Origin: Micromonospora siamensis
GTDB taxonomy: Bacteria > Actinomycetota > Actinomycetes > Mycobacteriales > Micromonosporaceae
DNA: 64,000 nucleotides
Direction of reading: 5' to 3'
Assembly: GCF_900090305.1 (NCBI RefSeq)
Contig: NZ_LT607751.1
Location: 5,270,001-5,334,000, forward strand
Shown here: positions 15,594-24,194 of the stretch, piece by piece
Position numbering within the stretch: the first letter of the stretch is position 1
Layout of the letters: each line of letters opens with the position of its first letter
The notes under the pieces: generated by a model
The model's database searches: none
What the model was told of the DNA's origin: nothing
The model's input: the letters and a program-made list of their open reading frames with translations, nothing else
Position numbers and translations under genes: made by a program

Positions 15594-16778
15594 ATGGCTG
15601 ACGACCGCGCGTACGACCTCGTCCTGTTCGGCGCGACCGGGTTCACCGGCGGGCTCACCGCCGAGTACCTGGCCCGGCACGCCCCGGCGGGGCTGCGCTG
15701 GGCCCTCGCCGGGCGCAACCCGGCGAAGCTGGCCGCGGTCCGGGACCGGCTGGCCGCGATCGACCCCGGCCTCGCCGACCTGCCGCTGCTGACCGCCGAC
15801 GTGACCGACGCAGGCTCGCTGCGGGCGGTGGCCGAGGCGGCCCGGGTGGTGGCCTCCACGGTCGGCCCGTACGTGCACCACGGGGAGCCGCTGGTCGCCG
15901 CGTGCGCCGCGGCCGGCACCGACTACCTGGACATCACCGGCGAGCCGGAGTTCGTCGACGCGATGTACGTCCGGCACCACGCCGAGGCGGTCCGCACCGG
16001 CGCGCGGCTGGTGCACACCTGCGGCTTCGACTCGATCCCGCACGACCTCGGGGTGTGGTTCACCGTCAAGCAGCTGCCGGCCGACGGGCCGATCAGCGTC
16101 GACGGGTACGTCCGGGCCGGCGGGAAATTCTCCGCGGGCACGTACCACTCGGCGCTGACCGCGTTCTCCCGGATGAAGGAGACCTCCCGGGTGGCGAAGG
16201 AGCGCCGGGCGGTCGAGCCCCGGCCGGAGGGCCGCCGGGTGCGCGCGGTACCCGGCAGGGTCGGCCGTTCCGCGGACATCGGCAGGTGGGCGGTGCCGCT
16301 GCCGACCATCGACCCGCAGGTGGTCCGCCGGTCGGCGGCGGCCCGCCCGGAGTACGGCCCGGACTTCCGCTACCGGCACTTCGCCGCGGTGAAGCGGCTG
16401 CCCACGGTGATCGCCGCCGGGGTCGGCATGGGTGGCCTGCTCGGGCTGGTGAAGCTGCCGCCGGCCCGCCGCTGGCTGCTCGGCCGGCTCGCCTCCGGCC
16501 AGGGGCCCAGTGCCGAGCAGCGGGCGAAGTCCTGGTTCAAGGTCCGGTTCGTCGGCACCGGCGGCGGCCGGCGGGTGGTCACCGAGGTGGCCGGCGGCGA
16601 CCCGGGCTACGACGAGACGGCCAAGATGCTGGCCGAGTCGGCGCTCTGCCTGGCGTGCGACGACCTGCCCGTCACCGCCGGCCAGGTCACCCCGGTGACC
16701 GCGATGGGCGACGCGCTGCTGCACCGGCTCACCGCCGCCGGCCTCACCTTCCGCACCCTGGAGGCGCAGCCGGCTTGA
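15594..16778 (+). CDS. Saccharopine dehydrogenase-like (trans-acting enoyl reductase family) protein
   Basis: A 394-residue protein with an N-terminal Rossmann motif (LVLFGATGFTGGLTAEYLARHAP), the family signature DYLDITGEPEF and the HTCGFDSIPHDLGVW segment. These are shared with mycobacterial Rv2449c/Rv2953-type proteins, where Rv2953 acts as a trans enoyl reductase in lipid synthesis. There is no catalytic evidence for true saccharopine dehydrogenase activity here. It follows the alcohol dehydrogenase by 23 nt and may be co-transcribed. Confidence 0.85.
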   Translation: MADDRAYDLVLFGATGFTGGLTAEYLARHAPAGLRWALAGRNPAKLAAVRDRLAAIDPGLADLPLLTADVTDAGSLRAVAEAARVVASTVGPYVHHGEPLVAACAAAGTDYLDITGEPEFVDAMYVRHHAEAVRTGARLVHTCGFDSIPHDLGVWFTVKQLPADGPISVDGYVRAGGKFSAGTYHSALTAFSRMKETSRVAKERRAVEPRPEGRRVRAVPGRVGRSADIGRWAVPLPTIDPQVVRRSAAARPEYGPDFRYRHFAAVKRLPTVIAAGVGMGGLLGLVKLPPARRWLLGRLASGQGPSAEQRAKSWFKVRFVGTGGGRRVVTEVAGGDPGYDETAKMLAESALCLACDDLPVTAGQVTPVTAMGDALLHRLTAAGLTFRTLEAQPA

Positions 16779-16812
16779 CCCTCGACCGGGTCGAGAGAAC
16801 AGGATCGGTCGG

Positions 16813-17892
16813 GTGGAGAGCGAACTGCGCAGCATCGGCGAGCTGGCCCGGGCCAGCGGGCTGACGGTCAGCGCGCTGCGGTTCTACGACCGCAGCGGGG
16901 TGCTGGCCCCGGCGCTGGTCGACCCGGTGACCGGCTACCGCTGGTACGCCGAGGACCAGGTGGCCCCGGCCCGGCTGGTGGCCGGGCTGCGCCGGGTCGG
17001 CATGCCGCTGGCCGGGATCGTCGAGGCGTTGCGGCACCGGCACGAGCCGGCGGTGGTGGGCGCCCTGCTCGACGCGCACCTGCGCCGGCTGGAGGACGGC
17101 CTGGCCGACGCCCGCCGTGAGCTCTTCCGGATCCGTACGCTGATCGATCCCGAGGAGTCCGAGATGACCACCCGCCTAGCACTGTCCCGCACAGACCTGG
17201 CCGCCGCCGTGGACGCGGTCCGCTTCGCCGTCGGCGCCGACCCGGAGCTGCCGGTGCTGGCCGGCGTGCTGCTGGACGTGGAGCCGGACGGGGTGCGGCT
17301 GATCGCCACCGACCGGCACCGGCTGGCCACCGCCCGGGTCGGCGCGGAGGTGTCCGGGCCGCCGGTCCGGTTCCTGCTGCCGGTGGCCGCCGTGGACGAG
17401 CTGCGCGCCCTGCTGGACGCCGTCGGCCCGGCGGTCGAACTCACCGTGACCCCCGACGAGCTGACCGCCGCGGTGGCGGACCGGGTGGTGCGGGCCGCTC
17501 CGCTGCCGTACGACTTCCCCGACCTGCACCGGTTGCTGCGGGACGCGGTCTCCGCGACGCCGGCGCTCCGGGTGCCGCTGGACGTGGCCGCCCTGCGGGC
17601 GGCGCTGACCGCCCCCGACGTGCCGGTCCAGGTCCGGGAGCACGAGGGCGCCCGCTACGAGGTGACGGTGCTGGGGCTGGCCGGGGGCGGGTTGCGGGTG
17701 CTGGCGGCCGACGAGCCGGCCACCGCCGAGGTGGTCCGGGTCGGGGTGAACCGGCACTACCTGCTCGACGCCCTGGACGCGGGCGGCGCCGGGCAGCTGG
17801 TGCTGGAGCTGGACGGCCCGATCACCCCGCTGGCGGTCCGCCGCCCCGGCGACGGGGACGCCTTCTCGATCCTGATGCCGGTCAGGCTCTGA
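16813..17892 (+). CDS. MerR-type HTH regulator fused to DNA polymerase III beta-clamp-like domain
   Basis: A 359-residue protein. Residues 6-75 form a MerR winged HTH (SIGELARASGLTVSALRFYDRSGVL) followed by a coiled linker (about 85-112). Residues 118-359 resemble the DnaN sliding clamp (TRTDL-like start at LSRTDLAAAVDAVRFAV, LPVLAGVLLDVEPDGVRLIATDRHRLATARV). There is room for about two clamp modules, against three in replicative DnaN. An internal ATG at 17164 has GAGGAG at 17152-17157, 6 nt upstream, so a clamp-only product could also be made. MerR/clamp fusions occur in actinomycetes but their role is unknown. The GTG start fits the conserved HTH onset. Confidence 0.82.
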   Translation: MESELRSIGELARASGLTVSALRFYDRSGVLAPALVDPVTGYRWYAEDQVAPARLVAGLRRVGMPLAGIVEALRHRHEPAVVGALLDAHLRRLEDGLADARRELFRIRTLIDPEESEMTTRLALSRTDLAAAVDAVRFAVGADPELPVLAGVLLDVEPDGVRLIATDRHRLATARVGAEVSGPPVRFLLPVAAVDELRALLDAVGPAVELTVTPDELTAAVADRVVRAAPLPYDFPDLHRLLRDAVSATPALRVPLDVAALRAALTAPDVPVQVREHEGARYEVTVLGLAGGGLRVLAADEPATAEVVRVGVNRHYLLDALDAGGAGQLVLELDGPITPLAVRRPGDGDAFSILMPVRL

Positions 17893-17961
17893 CCCAGCAG
17901 CGCAGCCGGCTCTGACCAAGCCGCGAGCCGGCTCTGACCGGGCAGCGGAGCCGGCTCTGAC
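17885..17961 (+). repeat. Short tandem repeat after the MerR/clamp gene
   Basis: AGCCGGCTCTGACC occurs at 17904-17917 and 17926-17939, and again (last base differing in context) at 17949-17961. A partial copy, GGCTCTGACC, is at 17885-17894 and includes the stop codon of the preceding gene. The period is 22-23 bp. It looks like replication slippage of the 3' end of the gene and could also form weak hairpins (AGCCGGCT is self-complementary). Confidence 0.75.
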
Positions 17962-18052
17962 AGCCCGCTGACGGCGATCTCGGCGGCACGGGCGGCGACG
18001 GTAGCATCTGGGGGTCTGAGAACGAGTCCCCGGACGGAGGCGTACGGAGCGC

Positions 18053-19336
18053 ATGCTCGACATGGAGTTGATCCGGAAGGATCGCGAGGCGGTGGCGACC
18101 GCGCTGGCCAAGCGTTTGGATCCGGCCGAGGTCAGCCGGGCCCTGGACGAGATCCAGCGGCTGGACCAGGAGCGACGCGCCCTGATCACGGGGATCGACG
18201 CCGAGCGGCAGCGCCGCAAGGCCGAGGCCCGGGCGTACGCCGAGGCGAAGCGGGCCGGCCGGGAGCCGGAGCCGGTGGGCCCGGACGGTGAGCGCAAGCA
18301 GCTCGCCGAGCTGGAGGCCCAGCTGGACGAGGTGCAGGGCCGCCTGCGGGACCGGATGAGCGAGCTGCCGAACCTGCCGGCCGAGGACGTGGTGCCCGGT
18401 GGCAAGGAGGCCAACCGGGTGGTGCGGACCTTCGGCGAGCCGCCGACGATCGAGAAGGTACGCGACCACGTCGAGCTGAGCCGGATGCTGGGCCTGGTGG
18501 ACCACGAGCGTGGCGTGAAGCTCGGCGGTTCCGGGTTCTGGATGTACACCGGTCTGGGCGCACGGCTGGAGTGGGCGCTGCTCAACTGGCTGATCGAGCG
18601 GAACATCGAGGCCGGTTACGAGTTCCTGCTCCCGCCGCACCTGCTGCTGGACACCGCCGGTTTCGCCGCCGGCCAGTTCCCGAAGTTCTACGACGACGTC
18701 TACCACCTGGACCGGGAGTCGGCGCCGCGCGGCCAGTTCCTGCTGCCCACCTCGGAGACGGCGATCCTCGGGGCGTACCAGGACGAGATCCTGGAGACGT
18801 CGAAGCTGCCGCTGAAGGCGTTCGCCTACACGCCGTGCTACCGGCGGGAGGCGGCCGGGTCGCACTCCGACGAGCGGGGCACCGTCCGCGGCCACCAGTT
18901 CAACAAGGTGGAGATCTTCCAGTTCACCCTGCCGGAGCAGGCCGACGCGGCGCTGACCGCGATGGTGTCCCACGTGGAGGGCCTGGTCGAGCAGCTCGGC
19001 CTGCACCACCAGACCAGCCTGCTGGCGGCCGGCGACGCCAGCGCCTCGATGAAGAAGACCCTGGACATCGAGGTGTGGATGCCGAGCACCGGCAAGTACA
19101 AGGAGGTGTCGTCGGTCTCCTGGGCCGGTGACTACCAGGCCCGGCGGGCCGCGATCCGCTACCGCGAGCCGGGCGGCAAGCAGACCCGCTTCGTGCACAC
19201 CCTCAACGGGTCGGCGCTGGCCACCAGCCGGCTCTTCCCGGCCATCCTGGAGCAGTTCCAGCAGGCCGACGGCTCGGTGGTGGTGCCCGAGGTGCTCCGG
19301 CCCAAGCTGGGCACGGACCTGCTCACCCCCCGCTGA
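18053..19336 (+). CDS. serS: Seryl-tRNA synthetase (divergent type)
   Basis: A 427-residue class II synthetase that charges tRNA-Ser. The N-terminal coiled coil, about residues 25-105 (IQRLDQERRALITGIDAERQ), binds the tRNA variable arm. The catalytic core has motif 2 (YTPCYRREAAGSHSDERGTVRGHQFNKVE) and motif 3 (LNGSALATSRLFPAILEQFQ). The start MLDMELIRKD and motif 3 differ from the usual actinobacterial form (MIDLRxLREDP; NGTLxAVPRT), so this may be a second, divergent SerRS such as those acting as resistance or alternative copies. It could equally be the only copy in this lineage. It is convergent with ccdA, overlapping by 14 nt. Confidence 0.93.
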   Translation: MLDMELIRKDREAVATALAKRLDPAEVSRALDEIQRLDQERRALITGIDAERQRRKAEARAYAEAKRAGREPEPVGPDGERKQLAELEAQLDEVQGRLRDRMSELPNLPAEDVVPGGKEANRVVRTFGEPPTIEKVRDHVELSRMLGLVDHERGVKLGGSGFWMYTGLGARLEWALLNWLIERNIEAGYEFLLPPHLLLDTAGFAAGQFPKFYDDVYHLDRESAPRGQFLLPTSETAILGAYQDEILETSKLPLKAFAYTPCYRREAAGSHSDERGTVRGHQFNKVEIFQFTLPEQADAALTAMVSHVEGLVEQLGLHHQTSLLAAGDASASMKKTLDIEVWMPSTGKYKEVSSVSWAGDYQARRAAIRYREPGGKQTRFVHTLNGSALATSRLFPAILEQFQQADGSVVVPEVLRPKLGTDLLTPR

Positions 19337-20168
19337 CCCGGGCCGCTCCTCGCCGTCGCCGAGCGGCGGCGAGGAGCAGGCCGAGCAGCACGACCGCCAG
19401 CAGGGCGGGGCCGACCGCCTCCAGCGCGCCGGCCAGCCACCGTTGCACCCGGGCCGCGGCGACCACCACCGGGTCACCGAGGGCGTCGTGCCGGCCCAGG
19501 GCCAGCCGCACCTCGTACCAGCCGTACCAGGCGACGTAGCCGCCGGCGACCAGCAGCACCAGGCCGCCGAGCCGGGGCACCAGGGCGCCCGCGCGGCGCA
19601 GCCGGGCCACCACCGAGCCACGGACCAGGGCCACGCCGAGGGCGGCGACGCCGACCACCAACCCCATCCCGATCGCGTACGCGCCGAAGAGCGCCAGCCC
19701 GCGCAGCGTCGACCCGGCCCGCAGGCTGGTCACCACGATCGCCAGGAACGGGCCGATCGTGCAGCTCAGCGAGGCCAGCGCGTACGCGGCGCCGAAGAGC
19801 GCCATGGACGCCCAGGAGCGGGTGAGCCGGGGCGCCCGCAGCCCGGACCCCGGGCCCGGCAGCTTCCGGCCGGCGAGCAGCCAGCAGCCGAGTGCGAGCA
19901 GCAGCACCCCCAGCCAGACGGTGAGCCAGGGCAGCCGGGGCCGCAGCCAGCCGGCCAGCGGCGCGAGGGCCAGCCCGAAGGCGCCGAAGACGACGACGTA
20001 CCCGGTGGTCAGCCCGGCGGTGGCGACCAGCGCGCGGCGGACCGCGCCGGCCCGGTCGGCGGGCCCGGCGACCAGCAGCGACAGGTACGCCGGCAGCATG
20101 GCGAAGCCGCACGGGTTGACCGCGCCGAGCATGCCGGCGGTGAGCGCCAGCAGCAGCGGGGTGCCCAC
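19323..20168 (-). CDS. ccdA: CcdA-type thiol-disulfide electron carrier, membrane
   Basis: A 281-residue polytopic protein (six or more helices) with the family signature NPCGFAMLPAYLSLLV in TM1 and the paired Cys in SLSCTIGPFLAIV. CcdA moves reducing equivalents from cytosolic thioredoxin to thiol proteins on the outer face. It is the last gene of the redox operon, immediately after the TlpA-like lipoprotein (6 nt), which is the natural acceptor. GTG start; the 3' end overlaps the convergent serS. Confidence 0.9.
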   Translation of the reverse strand: MGTPLLLALTAGMLGAVNPCGFAMLPAYLSLLVAGPADRAGAVRRALVATAGLTTGYVVVFGAFGLALAPLAGWLRPRLPWLTVWLGVLLLALGCWLLAGRKLPGPGSGLRAPRLTRSWASMALFGAAYALASLSCTIGPFLAIVVTSLRAGSTLRGLALFGAYAIGMGLVVGVAALGVALVRGSVVARLRRAGALVPRLGGLVLLVAGGYVAWYGWYEVRLALGRHDALGDPVVVAAARVQRWLAGALEAVGPALLAVVLLGLLLAAARRRRGAARVSGG

Positions 20169-20174
20169 CGGCGG

Positions 20175-20837
20175 TCAGCCGGCCAGCTCGGCGACCCGCC
20201 GGGTCAGCGCCTCGCCGTCGAGGAACCCCCGGTGGACGACCCGGCCGTCGCGGTCGAGGACGACGAAGGTGCTCTGCTCGACCACCTTGAACCGGCGCCA
20301 CAGCTCCCCGGCGTGGTCGTCGAGCTGGGTGGTGCCGGCCAGGTCGAACTCGGTGACGAAGTCCTTCATGGCCGGTCGTTCGCCGAGCCCGGCCACGCCG
20401 ACGATCGGCACCGTGTCCCGGTACTTCGGGGCGATCTCGGCGACCGTCCAGGCCTGGGAGGCGCAGGTGGCGCACCAGGGCGCCCAGAACCAGAGCACCA
20501 CCGGACGGCCGGCGAGGCCGGCGGCGGAGAACGAACCGCCGTCCAGGGTGGTGCCGGTGAACCGCAGCGCCTGCGGCACGGTGGCGGGCGCGGCCGGCGT
20601 GCTGGTGCCGGGCGGCGGGGCGGCGCCGGCGGCCGTGGCGCCCGGCGGGGCGGTCGCGGCGGCGGCCGGATGGTCGGTCCGGGCGGTGGGTGCCTCGCTG
20701 ACCGCGCAGGAGGTCACCGAGACGAGCGCGGCGACCAGCCAGGCGGTGGCCCGGACGGCCGCGCCCCGGCGCGGCTCGGGCCGAGGAGACGGGTAGGGAC
20801 GGTGGGCGGGCCGGGCGGCGGGTCCAGGCGCGGGCAT
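20175..20837 (-). CDS. TlpA/ResA-like thioredoxin-fold lipoprotein
   Basis: A 220-residue protein with an Arg-rich N-terminus and a hydrophobic segment ending in a lipobox-like VTSC (about residue 44), so it is probably anchored to the outer face of the membrane. A Pro/Ala linker follows, then a redoxin domain with active site WCATC (FWAPWCATCASQA) and the cis-Pro-equivalent STFVVLDRDG. It would reduce extracytoplasmic disulfides using electrons delivered by the CcdA encoded directly downstream. GAGAGGAG precedes the ATG. Confidence 0.85.
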   Translation of the reverse strand: MPAPGPAARPAHRPYPSPRPEPRRGAAVRATAWLVAALVSVTSCAVSEAPTARTDHPAAAATAPPGATAAGAAPPPGTSTPAAPATVPQALRFTGTTLDGGSFSAAGLAGRPVVLWFWAPWCATCASQAWTVAEIAPKYRDTVPIVGVAGLGERPAMKDFVTEFDLAGTTQLDDHAGELWRRFKVVEQSTFVVLDRDGRVVHRGFLDGEALTRRVAELAG

Positions 20838-20859
20838 CCGGGCTCCTCTCGGGAGGGTG

Positions 20860-22323
20860 CTATTCGGCCTTGGCCAGTCGGAGCGCCAGCTCGGGGCAGA
20901 CCTTGACCGCCTTCAGGGCCCCCTCGCGCAGCCAGGTGGGGACCGGGGTGGGCGGGAAGGCGGGATATCCGTTGCCGTCGAGCCGGATGAAGTCCGGCAC
21001 CACGTGCGCGCAGAGCCCGTGCCCGTCGCACCGGGACCAGTCGAGGGTGAGCCGCTGCGGGTCGGCGTCCGGGGCGCCGGGCAGCCCCATCACGCCCTTG
21101 ACCCGCCGACCGCAGCCCTCGCCGGTGGTGTGCAGCCGCAGGTCCTCGGCGAAGACCTCCACCGCGGAGAGCGCGAACCGGGCCGTACCGTCGGGGTGGC
21201 TGCACGCGCCCCGGCCCCGCACGTCGCCGGCCGCCGCGCGGACGATCTCCACCGGCGCGCTGCCGGAGACCGCGAGGTCGACGGCGCGGGCCAGGTCGGG
21301 CAGCCCCATCTTGCACGGCCCGCACTGGCCGGCGGACTCGCCGGCCAGGTAGCGGACCACCTGCGCGCTCTCGCCGAGCGGGCAGGTGTCCCGGCCCAGC
21401 GGGACGATGATGCCGGCGCCGAGGGTGCCGCCGACCGCGGTGAGGCCGGCCCGGGAGACCTCGGCCCGGTCCGCGGCCTCCGGGGTGATCCACTTGCCGT
21501 GGAAGCCGCCGGTCAGGATGCCCGGGCCGTCGGGCACCTGGCAGAGTTCGAGGATCTCGCGCAGCGGCGTCCCCGCCGCGCACTCGACCACGGCGGGCCG
21601 GCCGGCGGCGCCGGTCACCGTGAGCAGCACCGTGCCGGGTTCCGCGTCGGTGCCGAGCGCCGCGTACTCGTACGGGCCGAGGCGGGCGGCGACGGCGAGC
21701 TGGGCGTACGTCTCGGCGTTGGAGAGCAGGGTGGGCAGCCCGCCGACGCCTGCGTCGCTGGACCGTTTCTTGGTGCCGGGCGGGATGTGCGGCAGCCCGT
21801 TGATCCCGTTGACCAGCGCACCGCCCTCGCCGGAGATGAACCGGTGCGGGACGGTGACGATGCTGGTCGGCACCGGCATCCGCCGTTCCTCCAGCGCCTC
21901 GGTCAGCGACGGCCGGCCCACGTCGTCGTCGGCCACCCCGATGACGATCTCCTCGGCGTCCAGCGCGTACGCGGCCAGCGCCGCGCCGTCCAGCACGAGG
22001 TGCGGCGCGCGGGTGAGCAGCACCTTGTCCTTCCAGCTGGCCGGCTCTCCCTCGGTGGCGTTGACCACCACCACCGCCGGGGCGTCCTGCCGCTGGCAGG
22101 ACTCCAGCACCGCGCGCAGCTTGCGGGCGAACGGGAAACCGGCCCCGCCCTTGCCCTTGAGCTCGATCCCGTCGACCAGCCGCAGCAGGTTCGCCGGCTC
22201 GATCGGGCCGATCGGGCCGTGCACCTCCTCGTGGGCGGCCAGGTCGAGCCGGCCGAAGTCGGCGAAGCCGGCGGTGAGCCGGGCCTCGCCGACGCAGGCC
22301 ACCGGTGGCACGGTCGTCCGCAT
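20860..22323 (-). CDS. NuoF-like NADH-binding flavoprotein with C-terminal ferredoxin
   Basis: A 487-residue protein. The FMN/NADH domain is shown by GKGGAGFPFARKLRAV and NATEGEPASWKDK; a SLBB-like region and an Fe-S helical domain (GESAGQCGPCKMG) follow. The C-terminal 70 residues form a one-cluster ferredoxin (CDGHGLCAHVVPDF, VKVCPELAL). In NuoF the cluster ligands read SCGxCxPC; here the first Cys is Ala, so cluster N3 may be altered or lost. It overlaps the upstream membrane-protein gene by ATGA. Context suggests it feeds NADH electrons to the membrane heme protein rather than to complex I. Confidence 0.82.
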   Translation of the reverse strand: MRTTVPPVACVGEARLTAGFADFGRLDLAAHEEVHGPIGPIEPANLLRLVDGIELKGKGGAGFPFARKLRAVLESCQRQDAPAVVVVNATEGEPASWKDKVLLTRAPHLVLDGAALAAYALDAEEIVIGVADDDVGRPSLTEALEERRMPVPTSIVTVPHRFISGEGGALVNGINGLPHIPPGTKKRSSDAGVGGLPTLLSNAETYAQLAVAARLGPYEYAALGTDAEPGTVLLTVTGAAGRPAVVECAAGTPLREILELCQVPDGPGILTGGFHGKWITPEAADRAEVSRAGLTAVGGTLGAGIIVPLGRDTCPLGESAQVVRYLAGESAGQCGPCKMGLPDLARAVDLAVSGSAPVEIVRAAAGDVRGRGACSHPDGTARFALSAVEVFAEDLRLHTTGEGCGRRVKGVMGLPGAPDADPQRLTLDWSRCDGHGLCAHVVPDFIRLDGNGYPAFPPTPVPTWLREGALKAVKVCPELALRLAKAE

Positions 22324-23888
22324 CACTTCGCCTCCCCACGCAGCCCGGCCCAGTACGCCCCGTCGACCGCCTCGGCGCTGGCCCGGCGCCGCCGGCTCGA
22401 CCGGCTGTCCCCGGCGGCCCGCAGCGCCCGGCGGGAGGCCAGGTCGACCAGCGTGGGGGTGTCGTCGACGGGCAGCTCGTCCGCCAGGTAGCGGGCCGGC
22501 GGCCGCCAGTAGTCCGGTTCCTCGGGCACGTCGTCGTCGAGGCTGTGCCGGCCGGCGGAGACCGGCTCGACCGACAGCGGCGCCTCGGTCTCCCAGCGGC
22601 GCGGGCTGTCCCACGGCTCCTCCGGCCCCTCGTCGAGGTTCGCCGCGGGGGTGTAGCCGGCGGCGCGGTCCTCGTCCGGGGCGTAGCGGACGTCGTCGTC
22701 GCGGCGGGCGCGGCGGCCGCCGGAGACCGGGGCGGCCACCTCGGCCCGGCGGGACCGGCGGGCACCGGAGGTCGGGGCCAGGTCGGCCTCGTCGGGCACC
22801 GGGTCGTCCGCGTACCGGGTGCGTCGGCCCGGGGAGACCGGTGCGCTCTCCTCGGCCCGCCGGACGCGGCGCCCGGTGGCGACGGGGGCGCGTTCCTCGT
22901 CCCGGCCCGGTCGCTCGGTGGCGCGAGCGGACCGGACCGGCTGGCGCAGGCTGCCCGGTTCGGGGACCACCGGGACGGTGAACCGCTCCGGGTCGCGGCG
23001 CCGGGCCGGGCCGGCGGGGCCGGGCCACGAGGTGGCGGTGGTCTCCGCCCAGCCGCCCCGGGCGCCCTGCTCCGGGCGGGTGTCGGCGTCGGCCCGGCCC
23101 CGGCCCAGCCGGCTGAGCAGGCCCCGGGCGCCGGTCTCCTCGGCCGGGCGGGCGGCCATCGCCCGGTTGCGGGCGGCGGCCTGCTGCTGCTCGCGGCTGC
23201 GCCGGCCGACGTGGACGGAGAGCCGGACCAGCAGCGCCACCACCACCAGCAGCACGCAGGCCAGGTAGCTGAGCACCACCCAGGACTTGGCGGCGCGGCC
23301 GGCGTTGAGGCCGTGGAGCAGGGCGAAGGGCCAGGAGAGGTACGCCATCGAGTGCAGCGACCGCCACACCCACTTCGGTCCGACGCCGGCGAACCGGGCC
23401 CGGATGACGCCGGTCCAGAGCACGCTGACCATGAGGAAGGCGGCCACCGTGCCGAGCCCGACGTAGAGCCCGCGCCCGCCGAGGAAGGGCAGCACGGCGT
23501 CGGTGGGGCCGGCCCGCCCGATGGCGATCTTGGTGATGACGTGGAAGACCAGGCCGGCCACGCCCAGGACGCCGGTGGCCCGGTGCGCCGACTGGAGCAG
23601 CACCCGGTGCCGGATCTGGAGCACCAGCCGGTCGGTGGCGAGCAGGCCCATCATCACCGTCAGGCTCAACGAGACCAGGGCGACGACGCCGGCGAAGAAC
23701 TCGGTGAAGAAGAAGCCGTACGCGTACATGGTGGCGCCCTCGCCGGTGAGCTCCACACCCGCCCACAGCAGGGCGAGGGCGGAGCCGGCGAGCAGCGCGA
23801 GCGCCGGCCGGGACACGGTGCGGACGCCCCGGCTGGTGCTGGTGGTCCGGACGGTCGCCGCCTTCTGGTTCTGCTGTCCCCGGCCCAT
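22323..23888 (-). CDS. Ferric-reductase-like heme membrane protein with long cytosolic tail
   Basis: A 521-residue protein. The first 220 residues hold about six helices with paired His positions suited to b-type hemes (LLQSAHRATGVLGVAGLVFHV, WRSLHSMAYLSWPFALLHG), as in the ferric reductase-like transmembrane domain. The remaining 300 residues are Arg/Pro/Asp-rich, low complexity and probably disordered, with repeated GRRxRR stretches. The ATG at 23888 is preferred (GAGGAG upstream) over a TTG at 23906. It is the first gene of the operon with NuoF-like, TlpA-like and CcdA proteins. Confidence 0.8.
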   Translation of the reverse strand: MGRGQQNQKAATVRTTSTSRGVRTVSRPALALLAGSALALLWAGVELTGEGATMYAYGFFFTEFFAGVVALVSLSLTVMMGLLATDRLVLQIRHRVLLQSAHRATGVLGVAGLVFHVITKIAIGRAGPTDAVLPFLGGRGLYVGLGTVAAFLMVSVLWTGVIRARFAGVGPKWVWRSLHSMAYLSWPFALLHGLNAGRAAKSWVVLSYLACVLLVVVALLVRLSVHVGRRSREQQQAAARNRAMAARPAEETGARGLLSRLGRGRADADTRPEQGARGGWAETTATSWPGPAGPARRRDPERFTVPVVPEPGSLRQPVRSARATERPGRDEERAPVATGRRVRRAEESAPVSPGRRTRYADDPVPDEADLAPTSGARRSRRAEVAAPVSGGRRARRDDDVRYAPDEDRAAGYTPAANLDEGPEEPWDSPRRWETEAPLSVEPVSAGRHSLDDDVPEEPDYWRPPARYLADELPVDDTPTLVDLASRRALRAAGDSRSSRRRRASAEAVDGAYWAGLRGEAK

Positions 23889-24073
23889 CTGCTCCTCGAT
23901 CGTCAACTCGCGGCGGCGCCCCGCCGGCCGACCCTGCTCCGTCCAGCAGTACGCAAGCCACGCGTGAACGGATCAGCGTCGGTGGCGAATTTCTCGGCCG
24001 GATCGTCGAACCGCCCGGTCCCGGAGCACGTGTAGCACCCCGCGCAACGACGTATGTCCATCCGTTGACAGCT

Positions 24074-24123
24074 CTTGCAACGCGCTTGTAACCTTGCCGA
24101 AAATTTTCAGTCCGGTCTGCAAG
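24074..24123. promoter_or_regulatory. Amylase operator region (CTTGCA-type repeats)
   Basis: Direct repeats CTTGCAA (24074-24080), CTTGTAA (24085-24091) and CTTGCCG (24093-24099), plus an inverted CTGCAAG (24117-24123), lie 70-120 bp before the amylase start. Repeats of CTTGCAG/CTTGCAA are the recognised regulatory motif of streptomycete alpha-amylase promoters, bound by the LacI-family maltose repressor. A similar set precedes the second amylase at 38989. Confidence 0.65.
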
Positions 24124-24194
24124 AAGCCGGCACTGAAGAACCCTCCCCCGTGCGCGCACCACCACCCCCGTCCCCCGCACCCCCAGGAGTACCG

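Noticed and set aside
11037..16778. Secondary-metabolite cluster (LAL regulator with oxidoreductases)
   Set aside because: No core biosynthetic gene (PKS, NRPS, terpene) is present; ordinary accessory operon is the simpler view.
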